Of a stretch of 48,043 bases of DNA, positions 35,213-43,154 are shown in pieces (the first letter of the stretch is position 1; every line of letters begins with the position of its first letter). Made by a program: the position numbers and the translations under genes. The notes under the pieces are model-generated. The model was not told the origin of the DNA. It made no database searches and worked only from the letters and a program-made list of their open reading frames with translations. The DNA comes from an uncultured Blautia sp. (GTDB lineage Bacteria > Bacillota_A > Clostridia > Lachnospirales > Lachnospiraceae): positions 1 through 48,043 of the forward strand of contig CAJLTE010000013.1 in assembly GCA_905209435.1 (NCBI GenBank). The letters run 5' to 3'.

Positions 35213-35419
35213 TTAGCATCCACCTCCCATGAAATACAGGAATTCTACATTGTCTCCCTCTTTCAGTACAGTAGACTCTTTATCCTCTGTTGCAACAAAT
35301 TCGTCATTAATAGAAACGGTTACATACTCTGGTGTCTCTACATTTTCCTGCTCGATAAGCTCCGGCAGTGTCAGTCCGTCTTTTACTTCTTTTTTCTCTC
35401 CTGCTACTGTGATAACCAT
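35213..35419 (-). CDS. ThiS/MoaD-like sulfur carrier with encoded GGGC tail (HcyS-like)
   Basis: 68 residues with the beta-grasp pattern of ThiS: 'VAGEKKEVKDGLTLPELIEQ' at the start and 'VLKEGDNVEFLYFMGGGC' at the end. Active ThiS/MoaD proteins must end in Gly-Gly. This one has a Cys after GGG, so its reactive glycine is masked until a protease removes the tail, as for HcyS-Ala. The JAMM gene of this cluster is the obvious candidate. The stop touches the ATG of the E1 gene. The carrier would bring sulfur as a C-terminal thiocarboxylate to MetY. Confidence 0.9.
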   Translation of the reverse strand: MVITVAGEKKEVKDGLTLPELIEQENVETPEYVTVSINDEFVATEDKESTVLKEGDNVEFLYFMGGGC

Positions 35420-35441
35420 ATCTTTTCTCCTCTATATCTGC

Positions 35442-35759
35442 TTAAATCTGTTCTTCGATCCAGCTGTTTAATTCTGCCTGTTTCAGTGCTCCTGTTTTCC
35501 GTTCCTTCGCCTGTCCGTTCTGGAAAAAGATCAGTGTCGGATTTGCCTGTACTTCATACTGCTCTGCCAGTTCTGCATCAAAGTTTGTATTTACTTTATA
35601 GACTTTGATCTTATCTTCAAAATCATCTTCTGCATTTCCCAGGACCGGCGCCAGTTTTTTGCACGCCACACAGGAATCAGAATAAAAATCTACCAGAACC
35701 GGAAGCGCCTCTTTTAATACTTTTTCTTCAAAGTCTGCTTTACTTACCCGTACTGCCAT
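35442..35759 (-). CDS. Thioredoxin with CVAC active site
   Basis: 105 residues, thioredoxin fold with LVDFYSDSCVACKKLAPVL (Cys30, Cys33) and cis-Pro in ANPTLIFF. The dipeptide VA replaces the usual GP, which changes redox potential and partner choice. The start overlaps the last base of the TusA-like gene. Probably a dedicated reductant or sulfur relay in this cluster, reduced by the thioredoxin reductase at 38369. Confidence 0.9.
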   Translation of the reverse strand: MAVRVSKADFEEKVLKEALPVLVDFYSDSCVACKKLAPVLGNAEDDFEDKIKVYKVNTNFDAELAEQYEVQANPTLIFFQNGQAKERKTGALKQAELNSWIEEQI

Positions 35760-36010
35760 TATTCTTCCACCTTTCTTACATACATGGTGTAAGTGCCGTC
35801 TTCGTTATCGACTAACTTCAGTACTTTATGTCCTTCTTCTTTCATGCTGCGTGGTACATTCTGCACCGGTTCTCCGTCATTCATACGGACAGCAAGGATT
35901 TCTCCATCTTCCAGTTCTTCAATTGCTACTTTTGCTTTTACAAATGTCAGTGGGCATACTTTATCGGTAATATCAACCTCATCGGTTACTTCAAAATCTA
36001 ATTCAGCCAT
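35759..36010 (-). CDS. TusA/SirA-like sulfur-relay protein
   Basis: 83 residues. 'DITDKVCPLTFVKAKVAIEE' matches the TusA motif around the persulfide Cys19 (CPxTFVK instead of CPxPxxxxK). TusA proteins carry sulfane sulfur to acceptors. Twelve bases after the sulfite reductase and overlapping the thioredoxin start, so all three are translated together. It probably passes reduced sulfur towards the E1/carrier pair. Confidence 0.88.
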   Translation of the reverse strand: MAELDFEVTDEVDITDKVCPLTFVKAKVAIEELEDGEILAVRMNDGEPVQNVPRSMKEEGHKVLKLVDNEDGTYTMYVRKVEE

Positions 36011-36022
36011 TATATTCTCCTT

Positions 36023-36892
36023 TCACTGTCCTTCATACGCATCTTTCAGCTGTTTGCGGAAATCATCCTCTCCCACACGCTGCAGGGTCTTGCGGAAACG
36101 TTCGCTTGGATTTGCATTTTTCTCAAAGAAAGTGATCGCTGCATCTGTTACACGGAACAGGGTTTCCTTATCCGGAATCAATGGAAGCAATTCCTCTCCT
36201 TTATAAATGTTATTTCCAAAAGTTCCTCCAAAGGATACGATATATCCAGGAGTTCCTTCCCATGCATCCACCGGACAGCTCTTTACGCAGCGGCCACAGT
36301 GATTACATTTCTGTGCGTCCAGCTCTACTTTGCCGTCTACCATCTTCAATGCATCCTGTCTGCAGGCTTTTACACATACACCGCAGGAAATACAATCATC
36401 TTCTTTATATTCGATGTTCATACCGCCTTTGATTCCGACATCATTTTCTTCTGCTTTCAGACAGTTATTCTGACATCCGGTAACACCAAACTTGAATTTA
36501 TGAGGAAGCTCACGTCCAAAATATCTGGCATCCAGTTCTTTTGCAAGTGTGTAGGTGTCGATGCATCCGCTTGGACAGACTTCTGATCCCTGACAAGCTG
36601 TGATGGTACGGACACGAGGACCGCACACACCGGTTCCCACACCGCCTTTTGCCAGTTCTTCTTTAACTTCTGCCAGTTCTTCCACTTTGATAAATGGAAT
36701 TTCAATGCCCTGGCGGGATGTCATATGTACATAACCACGGCCGTATTTCTCAGCTACTTCTGCTACTTTTTTGATATTTTCAGCAGTCAGGTTACCGCCG
36801 ATCACTGCCAGTCGCAGAGAGCCGTAACCTTTCTGTTTCTGTCTCATATATCCGCCTTTTTTTAAGGCTGCATAATCTACTTTCTGTGCCAT
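36023..36892 (-). CDS. Small siroheme sulfite reductase with two ferredoxin clusters
   Basis: 289 residues. The siroheme-[4Fe-4S] ligands are C100-x5-C106 (ACQGSEVC) and C140-x3-C144 (GCQNNC). Two further [4Fe-4S] motifs follow: C167 CISCGVCVKAC 177 and C196 CNHCGRCVKSC 206. This is the short one-half form of assimilatory or anaerobic sulfite reductases, half the size of CysI. It would reduce sulfite to sulfide with electrons from ferredoxin. In the Wolinella pathway Sir supplies sulfide to the HcyF/HcyS step; the gene order here supports the same role. Confidence 0.9.
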   Translation of the reverse strand: MAQKVDYAALKKGGYMRQKQKGYGSLRLAVIGGNLTAENIKKVAEVAEKYGRGYVHMTSRQGIEIPFIKVEELAEVKEELAKGGVGTGVCGPRVRTITACQGSEVCPSGCIDTYTLAKELDARYFGRELPHKFKFGVTGCQNNCLKAEENDVGIKGGMNIEYKEDDCISCGVCVKACRQDALKMVDGKVELDAQKCNHCGRCVKSCPVDAWEGTPGYIVSFGGTFGNNIYKGEELLPLIPDKETLFRVTDAAITFFEKNANPSERFRKTLQRVGEDDFRKQLKDAYEGQ

Positions 36893-36973
36893 TTTTCTCT
36901 CTCCTTTGTATCAACTCTCAGATTTTATAACTGTTCAATGCCTTCACAGTTACAATAGACTGCTGAATAGTTA

Positions 36974-38200
36974 TTAAATCTTTTCTATCGCCTGAGCGAA
37001 ATCTGCTTTCAGATCTTCAATATCTTCAATTCCCACACTCACACGGATCAGATCTTCAAAAACACCTGCATCTTCTTTTTCTTTCTCTGAACTGTGAAGA
37101 CTGATTGTTGATCCAGGATGGATCACCAGTGTCTTTGTGTCTCCAATATTTGAGAGTGTATATGGAATCTTCAGTGCGTCAATCAGTGCAAATGCTTTTT
37201 CTTTACTTCCTACCCGGAGAGTCAGGATTGCTCCGTATCCTCTAGTAAATTGTTTCTCTGCAATTTCATTCCAGCTGCTGCTTTTCAGTCCCGGATAATT
37301 AACTGTGAGGGATGGGTAAGTATCCTCCAGCCACTGTGCCAGCGCCAGTGCATTATTACACTGTCGTTCCATTCGCAGGCCCAGAGTTTCCATACCGATC
37401 AGATTTAAATAAGCATTCATCGGTGCCAGACATGCTCCGGTATCTCTGAAGAGGCTGTTTCTCAATCTGGCAATATATGCAAGCGGACCAAACTTTCTGT
37501 AAGCTGCAATCTGCGGATACATCTCAGGATCCCACTTAAACTTTCCACTGTAAGTCAGGATACCACTGATTGAATTACTGCTTCCGTTGATATATTTGGA
37601 AGAAGAATTGACCACAATGTCCGCACCATGCTTGATTCCCTGAAAAAGATAAGCCGTTGCTGTGGTATTGTCCAAAATCAGTGGAATCTTATGTTCATGT
37701 GCGATCTGTGCCAGCCGCTCCACATCGGTTACATCCAGACAGGGGTTGCCAATCGTCTCTGCAAAAATCAGACGGGTGTGTTCATTAATTGCTCCCTCGA
37801 TTGCTTCCCAGTCATTATTTTTTACATACCGTGTAGTAATGCCAAATTCTTCGATATCCCGGAAAAGATCAATGGATCCTCCATAAAGACTTGCGGAAGA
37901 TACAATCTCATCTCCGCTTCTCACGATATTTAAAATAGCATTCATGATAGCTGCCATACCAGAAGCACAGGCAATAGAAGCCATACCGCCCTCCAGTTTT
38001 GTGATCCTGTTTTCAAATGCAGCTACTGTTGGATTCCCTACACGGGTATAACAAAATCCCGGCGCTTTATTTTCAAATATTTTTTCCAGATCTGCGGCGG
38101 TGTCCTGTTCAAACGCACTGCTTTGATAGATCGGGGTGAGAGTTGCTCCCTTCGCTTCCCGAACCACTCCTGCATGGAGGAGATCTGTATTAAAACTCAT
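36974..38200 (-). CDS. metY: O-acetylhomoserine sulfhydrylase (MetY)
   Basis: 408 residues of the Cys/Met PLP family. 'YTRVGNPTVAAFENRITKLE' is the substrate and phosphate region, ASGMAAI the PLP phosphate loop, and Lys202 in 'VVNSSSKYINGSSNSI' the Schiff-base lysine. The long insertion after it is typical of MetY rather than MetB/MetC. It adds sulfide, or a carrier thiocarboxylate, to O-acetylhomoserine to make homocysteine. Its position before sir-tusA-trx-thiS-thiF-JAMM argues for the carrier-dependent version. The 81 bases between it and sir hold a repeat with ATAACTGTTC and TGAATAGTTAT arms. Confidence 0.92.
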   Translation of the reverse strand: MSFNTDLLHAGVVREAKGATLTPIYQSSAFEQDTAADLEKIFENKAPGFCYTRVGNPTVAAFENRITKLEGGMASIACASGMAAIMNAILNIVRSGDEIVSSASLYGGSIDLFRDIEEFGITTRYVKNNDWEAIEGAINEHTRLIFAETIGNPCLDVTDVERLAQIAHEHKIPLILDNTTATAYLFQGIKHGADIVVNSSSKYINGSSNSISGILTYSGKFKWDPEMYPQIAAYRKFGPLAYIARLRNSLFRDTGACLAPMNAYLNLIGMETLGLRMERQCNNALALAQWLEDTYPSLTVNYPGLKSSSWNEIAEKQFTRGYGAILTLRVGSKEKAFALIDALKIPYTLSNIGDTKTLVIHPGSTISLHSSEKEKEDAGVFEDLIRVSVGIEDIEDLKADFAQAIEKI

Positions 38201-38368
38201 ACTCTTTTTTTCCTCTCTCAGTAACGTGTCTTTTCGGATGATCCCTGCAGATCGTTACTTTCCTGTTGTTATCTTTCATTTGTAACTGCCTACTATCTTC
38301 ACAGTTATGAACTAAAATCAGTTTGGTTATGAGCAAACAGCGAAGCGGACAATTTTATCCGCTTGCCT
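38201..38368 (-). promoter_or_regulatory. Leader between trxB-like gene and metY, with repeats and a stem
   Basis: Contains a hairpin AGCGGA/TCCGCT (38342-38361), a copy of the dispersed TGCTCATAACC repeat (minus strand, 38337-38321), and near the metY ribosome site a stem AGTAACG/CGTTACT with a 26-base loop. I saw no S-box or T-box features and no clear promoter. It may separate the cluster into two transcripts. Confidence 0.4.
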
Positions 38369-39268
38369 CTATTTCAGGTATTCCACCACTGCAGTTGCTG
38401 CATTGGCACCATCCGAAACTGCTGTTACTACCTGGCGAAGTTTCTTGGTTCGTGCATCTCCTGCCACATACAGACCCGCCAGACTGGTTTCTCCTGTTTC
38501 CTCTGCTTTCACATAGCCAGCTGCATCCAGTGTCACAAGTTCTTTCACCAGATCTGTCTGAGGCACTGATCCGTAAGCTACAAACACGCCATCCACTGCT
38601 ATTGCAGTTCCGTCTTCCAGAATTACCCCGTTTACTTTTTCTGCTCCGGTGATCTCCTTTACCTGATGTTCCAGTACAAACGTAACATTTTCTTTTTTTC
38701 TCAGTTTTTCCACTGTTGTGGCTGCACCACGGAATTCTTTTCTTCTGTGGATCACATATACCTGTTCTGCCAGATCTGCCAGATAAACAGCATCATCAAG
38801 TGCTGTATCTCCGCCGCCAAGGACAGCAACTTTTTTGCCCCTGTAAAAAGATCCGTCACAGATTGCACAGTAGGAAACACCTTTTCCTGAATATTCCTGT
38901 TCTCCCGGAATATTCGCTCTTCGCGGTGTGGCTCCTGCTGCATAGATCACAGTTTTTGTTTCTACTGATGATCCGTCTTCGAATATAATTGTAAAAACTG
39001 CGGAGTTTTCTTTTTTTATCTCTGTTACTTCCTGCTCCAGAAAAGCTACTCCGAGTTTCACTGCATGTTCCCGGAACTGTTCTCCCAGATCATATCCACT
39101 GATTCCCGGCAGTCCCAGGTAGTTGTCTACCTGGCCGCTCTCAGCGATCTGTCCGGTTCCCTCGTATTCTTTTTCTATCACTACGGCTGACAGGTTTGCC
39201 CGTTTTGCATAGATTGCTGCGCTTAAACCTGCCGGACCGCTGCCGATGATACCTACGTCGTATGTCAT
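38369..39268 (-). CDS. trxB: Thioredoxin reductase
   Basis: 299 residues. GSGPAGLSAAIYAKRA binds FAD, Cys134-AIC-Cys137 (CAICDGSF) is the redox site, GGGDTALDDA and HRRKEF indicate NADPH binding. It reduces thioredoxin. It lies 12 bases after the sulfotransferase-like gene and in the same cluster as two thioredoxins, so it probably serves this sulfur pathway and not only general redox control. Confidence 0.93.
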   Translation of the reverse strand: MTYDVGIIGSGPAGLSAAIYAKRANLSAVVIEKEYEGTGQIAESGQVDNYLGLPGISGYDLGEQFREHAVKLGVAFLEQEVTEIKKENSAVFTIIFEDGSSVETKTVIYAAGATPRRANIPGEQEYSGKGVSYCAICDGSFYRGKKVAVLGGGDTALDDAVYLADLAEQVYVIHRRKEFRGAATTVEKLRKKENVTFVLEHQVKEITGAEKVNGVILEDGTAIAVDGVFVAYGSVPQTDLVKELVTLDAAGYVKAEETGETSLAGLYVAGDARTKKLRQVVTAVSDGANAATAVVEYLK

Positions 39269-39280
39269 ATCTTTCGTTCC

Positions 39281-40783
39281 CTATTTCTCTTCTTTCAGAT
39301 CACCTTTCTTTACAGAAGCTACGCAGAAATCAAGTCTCTCTTCATCGCTGTCGTCGTCATCTCCGTTCATGCCGGTTACGCTGGAACGATTTGGATCTAC
39401 TCCCTCAACTACAGTTACTTTTCCTGTTCCTGCTCCTTTAGATGCTCCCGGTACACGGAAAGTTTCCACATCCAGCGGTTCGATTGATACTTCTTCCCCG
39501 TGAGTTGCCTGCGGTACCCATTCATACGGTGCACGGTATGCACGATAAACCATGTTCATCTTGAAGTTTCCGCCGATATTTTTAAAGTAAGGATTTACAT
39601 ATTCCCATACAATCTCATGTTCTGGTGTCACCTCGATCAGATGTCCGTCAGAACCTTCAGTGATCAGTGTGTTTCCGTTTGGCAGACGCTGCGCGGAACT
39701 GATATAGGAGCTGTAGAATTTGGAAGCATCAGTAAATAACAGGTTTCCTGCTTCCAGTGGTGTATACTGCCAGATAATTTCCAGTGTGATCGGATCAAAT
39801 TCCAGAACACGGGAGTAATCTCTGTGTGCGTTGTTGTTTCCGGTTGGTGCGGATGGGTTCGGATTTCCGTAACCACCTTCTCCACCATTATCAAATACCA
39901 GCAGATTGCCTTCTCCCGGAAGTCCTTTCGGAATCATATGGAAATGATGCTGTCCAATGATCCAGCCCAGTTTTCTGAGTTCTTTTGTCTTAGAAAAATC
40001 AGGTCCGATCTGCCATACGATTTCTCCTGTTTTCTTGCTGATGATCGCCAGAATATTTGCATTTCTTGCATCAAAAATCAGGTTGTCCGGATGGAATCTC
40101 TCATCGCCTGCATCGTACCATTTATTTTCTCCAAGTACGGATACGCAGTTGATATGCATCCAGTCACCGCCGGCTTCTCCGTGAAGTCCAGGGTTACGGA
40201 ACAGCACATTCTTTGCAGATTCATCAAAGTCAAATTCGTCAAAATGATCAGAAGCGCGCCAGCTCCAGAGGATATTTCCTTCCCAGTCTACTTCAATGAT
40301 CTTGTCATCAATCAGCTTTTTATCTGAAATCTCATGATTGTATACATTCTCATGTGTCAGGATAATTGTGTTTCCGCTGTCAGTTTTCGGTTCACCGCCC
40401 GGATAATAATATCCAACAGTATTTCCCTCTCTCTGATAATCATGGTGCTGTCTTGCCTGCCAGGTCGGCTCTTTTCCCGGGTCTGCGATCAGTTCATTAT
40501 GATCGAATTTCCAGACGATATTTCCGTCATAATCAACCTGTACAAGATCCAGCTGATCCTGGTATGCATATTTTCCGCCACGTTCTCCGGTAGTTCCCAT
40601 TACATAACCACCCGGGAGAATCTTGTTTGGAAATCCGCCAAGACCTGCCCACAGATTCACTTCATTTCCGTTCATGTCGATCAGAAGTGCTCCTTTTGCT
40701 GATGGATAAATTGTGTAACCGTTATATGCTTTGTCTTTGTTATATACTAAAACTCCTGTTGGAAATACGCTTGGATAACCCAT
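39281..40783 (-). CDS. Arylsulfate sulfotransferase-like beta-propeller protein
   Basis: 500 residues, no signal peptide. Five or more propeller blades are marked by repeats such as GNIVWKF, GNILWSW, GEIVWQI, LEIIWQY and HEIVWEY. 'GGDWMHINCVSV' (His210), 'WIIGQHHFHMIP' (His279/280) and YSRVLEFD (Arg325) match conserved active-site regions of bacterial arylsulfate sulfotransferases (AssT). AssT moves the sulfate group of aryl sulfates to another acceptor without PAPS. E. coli AssT is periplasmic with a disulfide partner; this one seems cytosolic and sits between a thioredoxin and a thioredoxin reductase. The C-terminal 60 residues are acidic and low in complexity. Confidence 0.82.
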   Translation of the reverse strand: MGYPSVFPTGVLVYNKDKAYNGYTIYPSAKGALLIDMNGNEVNLWAGLGGFPNKILPGGYVMGTTGERGGKYAYQDQLDLVQVDYDGNIVWKFDHNELIADPGKEPTWQARQHHDYQREGNTVGYYYPGGEPKTDSGNTIILTHENVYNHEISDKKLIDDKIIEVDWEGNILWSWRASDHFDEFDFDESAKNVLFRNPGLHGEAGGDWMHINCVSVLGENKWYDAGDERFHPDNLIFDARNANILAIISKKTGEIVWQIGPDFSKTKELRKLGWIIGQHHFHMIPKGLPGEGNLLVFDNGGEGGYGNPNPSAPTGNNNAHRDYSRVLEFDPITLEIIWQYTPLEAGNLLFTDASKFYSSYISSAQRLPNGNTLITEGSDGHLIEVTPEHEIVWEYVNPYFKNIGGNFKMNMVYRAYRAPYEWVPQATHGEEVSIEPLDVETFRVPGASKGAGTGKVTVVEGVDPNRSSVTGMNGDDDDSDEERLDFCVASVKKGDLKEEK

Positions 40784-40830
40784 GATCTTTGCCTCCTGTT
40801 TTTATCTTTATCTCTTCTGTCTTTTTTGTT

Positions 40831-41145
40831 CTATGCAAGTTTTTTAATTTCTTCCTGTATGATCAGCGGATGAACTTCACCCACCAGTTTGTTTTTTATC
40901 TCTCCATTTTTGATAAATAACAGTGTCGGTACTGCCGAAATATCAAATCTGCTCTGTAACAATGATTCCTGATCAATGTTGCATTTGCCAAAGAAAACAT
41001 CGTCTCCCTTTTCTTCGGAAAGTTTGTTTAATGCACCTGCCAGTTTTTTGCAGTGGCTGCATGCAGTGGTATAGAATTCTACAACCACAGGTTTGTCTTT
41101 CTGAATCTCCTGGTCAAAATTATTTACATTCAGTTCCTGTATCAT
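40831..41145 (-). CDS. Thioredoxin with CSHC active site
   Basis: 104 residues; 'VVVEFYTTACSHCKKLAG' carries Cys29 and Cys32, cis-Pro lies in AVPTLLF. The SH dipeptide is unlike the GP of housekeeping thioredoxin and unlike the CVAC protein of the same cluster. It lies between the binding protein of the importer and the sulfotransferase-like gene. Confidence 0.9.
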   Translation of the reverse strand: MIQELNVNNFDQEIQKDKPVVVEFYTTACSHCKKLAGALNKLSEEKGDDVFFGKCNIDQESLLQSRFDISAVPTLLFIKNGEIKNKLVGEVHPLIIQEEIKKLA

Positions 41146-41165
41146 GATGATTTCTCCTTTGTCTG

Positions 41166-42233
41166 CTATTTAAGTGTCACCTTATCCGGATACGCAATAT
41201 CTACTGCTTCCGTAGTGATAAAGTCACGAATATTGTAATCTTTCGGGAAACTTCCATGTTCGTATCCCCATTTTTCAATATCTTCCAGATGCTGTGTTGC
41301 TTCCTCTGAAAATCCAGGTTCAAAACTGTAATTCTCCCAGTTTGCTTTAAAGTCTTCTGCTTTGACTCCCAGTTTGCCCTCCAGATACTCAGCAGATTCG
41401 TCCAGATGATCGCTGATATACTGTGTACTTTCATCAATTGCCTGCAGGAATTTCGCAAGCACCTCTTTATTTTCAGAAATATATTTATCTGTTGCCAGGA
41501 AATAAGTTCCTGTCTGAATACCAATTTCCTGAGAAGTTGCTGCCAGAACCCATCCGGCATCTTCAATATAATTTGCTTCAGAACCATTCGCATACACTGC
41601 AGACGCACCGCCTTTCTGGATCAGTGCCAGTCTGGTCTGAGAAGAATCGGTATTGATCAGATTCTGTTTACTCTCATCCAATCCCAGATATTCAATGCAT
41701 TTACTTGCGTAATAGTAAGATACAGTTCCTTCCTGATACATGAATCCTTCTGAACCATCCAGGCTCTCCAGATCATCCGCATATTTCGGATCCACATACA
41801 GTCCACCTGACTGTGCCACTCCGCCGCCGGAAATCTGTGAAAAAATCTTCAGATCTGTAGCATCCAGCGTATTTCCAAGACGGTTGACTGCTGCATAATC
41901 AGCCATCATTCCAATATCGGCTGTTCCGCTGACTACGGAATCAATCGTATTGATACCGGCTACAAATTCGGTTGTCTTCAGGTCGATACCATATTTTTCA
42001 AAAAGTCCCTGCCATAATCCTACTTCCGTAGCATACTGATCAAGCTGACCGGTCATTACTGCATCTCTTACCGTTACCAGATTTCTATCGGATGTAGATG
42101 CATCGGAGGATGCTGTTTCTTCTGTTGTCTCTTTTGTTGTTGTGCTGTTGTCAGATGATGTACTGCCGCAGCCGGAAAGTACTCCAAAAACAAGCACTGC
42201 TGTAGCTGCCAGACTGATAACTCTTTTCTTCAT
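41166..42233 (-). CDS. ABC transporter substrate-binding lipoprotein (NitT/TauT/SsuA type)
   Basis: About 355 residues. Signal peptide with lipobox LSGC (Cys22) and a Ser/Thr-rich linker. 'VSGTADIGMMADYAAVNRLG' and 'LIQKGGASAVYANGSEANYI' match the SsuA/TauA fold that binds sulfonates, sulfate esters, nitrate or thiamine precursors. Given the sulfotransferase and sulfite reductase in the cluster, an organosulfur ligand is likely. ACAGGAGGG lies before the ATG at 42233. Confidence 0.9.
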   Translation of the reverse strand: MKKRVISLAATAVLVFGVLSGCGSTSSDNSTTTKETTEETASSDASTSDRNLVTVRDAVMTGQLDQYATEVGLWQGLFEKYGIDLKTTEFVAGINTIDSVVSGTADIGMMADYAAVNRLGNTLDATDLKIFSQISGGGVAQSGGLYVDPKYADDLESLDGSEGFMYQEGTVSYYYASKCIEYLGLDESKQNLINTDSSQTRLALIQKGGASAVYANGSEANYIEDAGWVLAATSQEIGIQTGTYFLATDKYISENKEVLAKFLQAIDESTQYISDHLDESAEYLEGKLGVKAEDFKANWENYSFEPGFSEEATQHLEDIEKWGYEHGSFPKDYNIRDFITTEAVDIAYPDKVTLK

Positions 42234-42337
42234 AATAACGTCCCTCCTGTGTACTCCTCTTTTTATATGCCGCAGTTCTTTCACTTCTTACAGTGGCTGC
42301 GCTTCTTTCATTATGCTTTTTTATTGCACTTTTTTTA

Positions 42338-43138
42338 TTACGCCTTTTTCACGCCAAAATGTTTTAAAAATGTTGTTCCAAAAAGCTGAAGCAGACGGTC
42401 TGCTACGAATCCGATCAATGCCAGAGTAACAATTCCCGCAAATGCCCAGGCTGTTTTATAGTACATCTTGGAACTCTGTATCAGATAACCAAGACCATCG
42501 TTGCCAACCAGCATCTCTGCTGCAATCACACAGATGATACTGCTGCTGAGTCCCAGTCGGATACCGGTGAAGATATTGGGAACTGCAGAAGGCAGTACCA
42601 CAGTGAAAAATACTCTCAGCCGGCTGGCGCCCATACAGGATGCAGCTTCCATCAGAGATGGATCAGTAGCAACCACTCCTGCAATCGTATTGACCAGCAC
42701 CTGGAAAAATGCTGCATACAGAATTAATGCTACTTTTGAAGTATCATCCACACCAAACCACATCAGAAAAAGTGAAGTCAGTGCAATGGCCGGAATGAAA
42801 CGAAACAGACTTAAAATCGGTTCTACGATCCAGCGGATCGGTTTGAAATGTCCGACTACCAGTCCGATCGGTACTGCCGTAACAACTGCCAGTCCCCATC
42901 CCTTTAATACTCTGCTTATGGATGCTACTACATCCGCCCATAAAGTTCCGTCCTTTACCAGCGTTTTTAACGCCTCCCATGTCTCTGCCGGACTGGGAAG
43001 AAAAATTTCATCATATTGCAGGGATCCAAGTCCCCAGATCAGAAAAACGATCAGCCAGGATACAATTCCTGTTTTGATGATTTTCAGAGGCAGATCCCAA
43101 TTGCCTGTTTTCTTTGTGCTTACTGTCTGTGCTGCCAT
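42338..43138 (-). CDS. ABC transporter permease (SsuC/TauC type)
   Basis: About 266 residues and six membrane helices. 'SLMEAASCMGASRLRVFFTV' is the EAA loop that touches the ATPase. The N-terminal half contains 'GSLQYDEIFLPSPAETWEAL', typical of SsuC/TauC. The ATG at 43138 is preceded by AGGAAGG. It lies 16 bases after the ATPase gene. Confidence 0.93.
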   Translation of the reverse strand: MAAQTVSTKKTGNWDLPLKIIKTGIVSWLIVFLIWGLGSLQYDEIFLPSPAETWEALKTLVKDGTLWADVVASISRVLKGWGLAVVTAVPIGLVVGHFKPIRWIVEPILSLFRFIPAIALTSLFLMWFGVDDTSKVALILYAAFFQVLVNTIAGVVATDPSLMEAASCMGASRLRVFFTVVLPSAVPNIFTGIRLGLSSSIICVIAAEMLVGNDGLGYLIQSSKMYYKTAWAFAGIVTLALIGFVADRLLQLFGTTFLKHFGVKKA

Positions 43139-43154
43139 ATTTTCTGCCGCCTTC

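Noticed and set aside
38201..38368. SAM (S-box) riboswitch or T-box before metY
   Set aside because: None of the conserved S-box or T-box core sequences is present; only short stems and dispersed repeats are seen.
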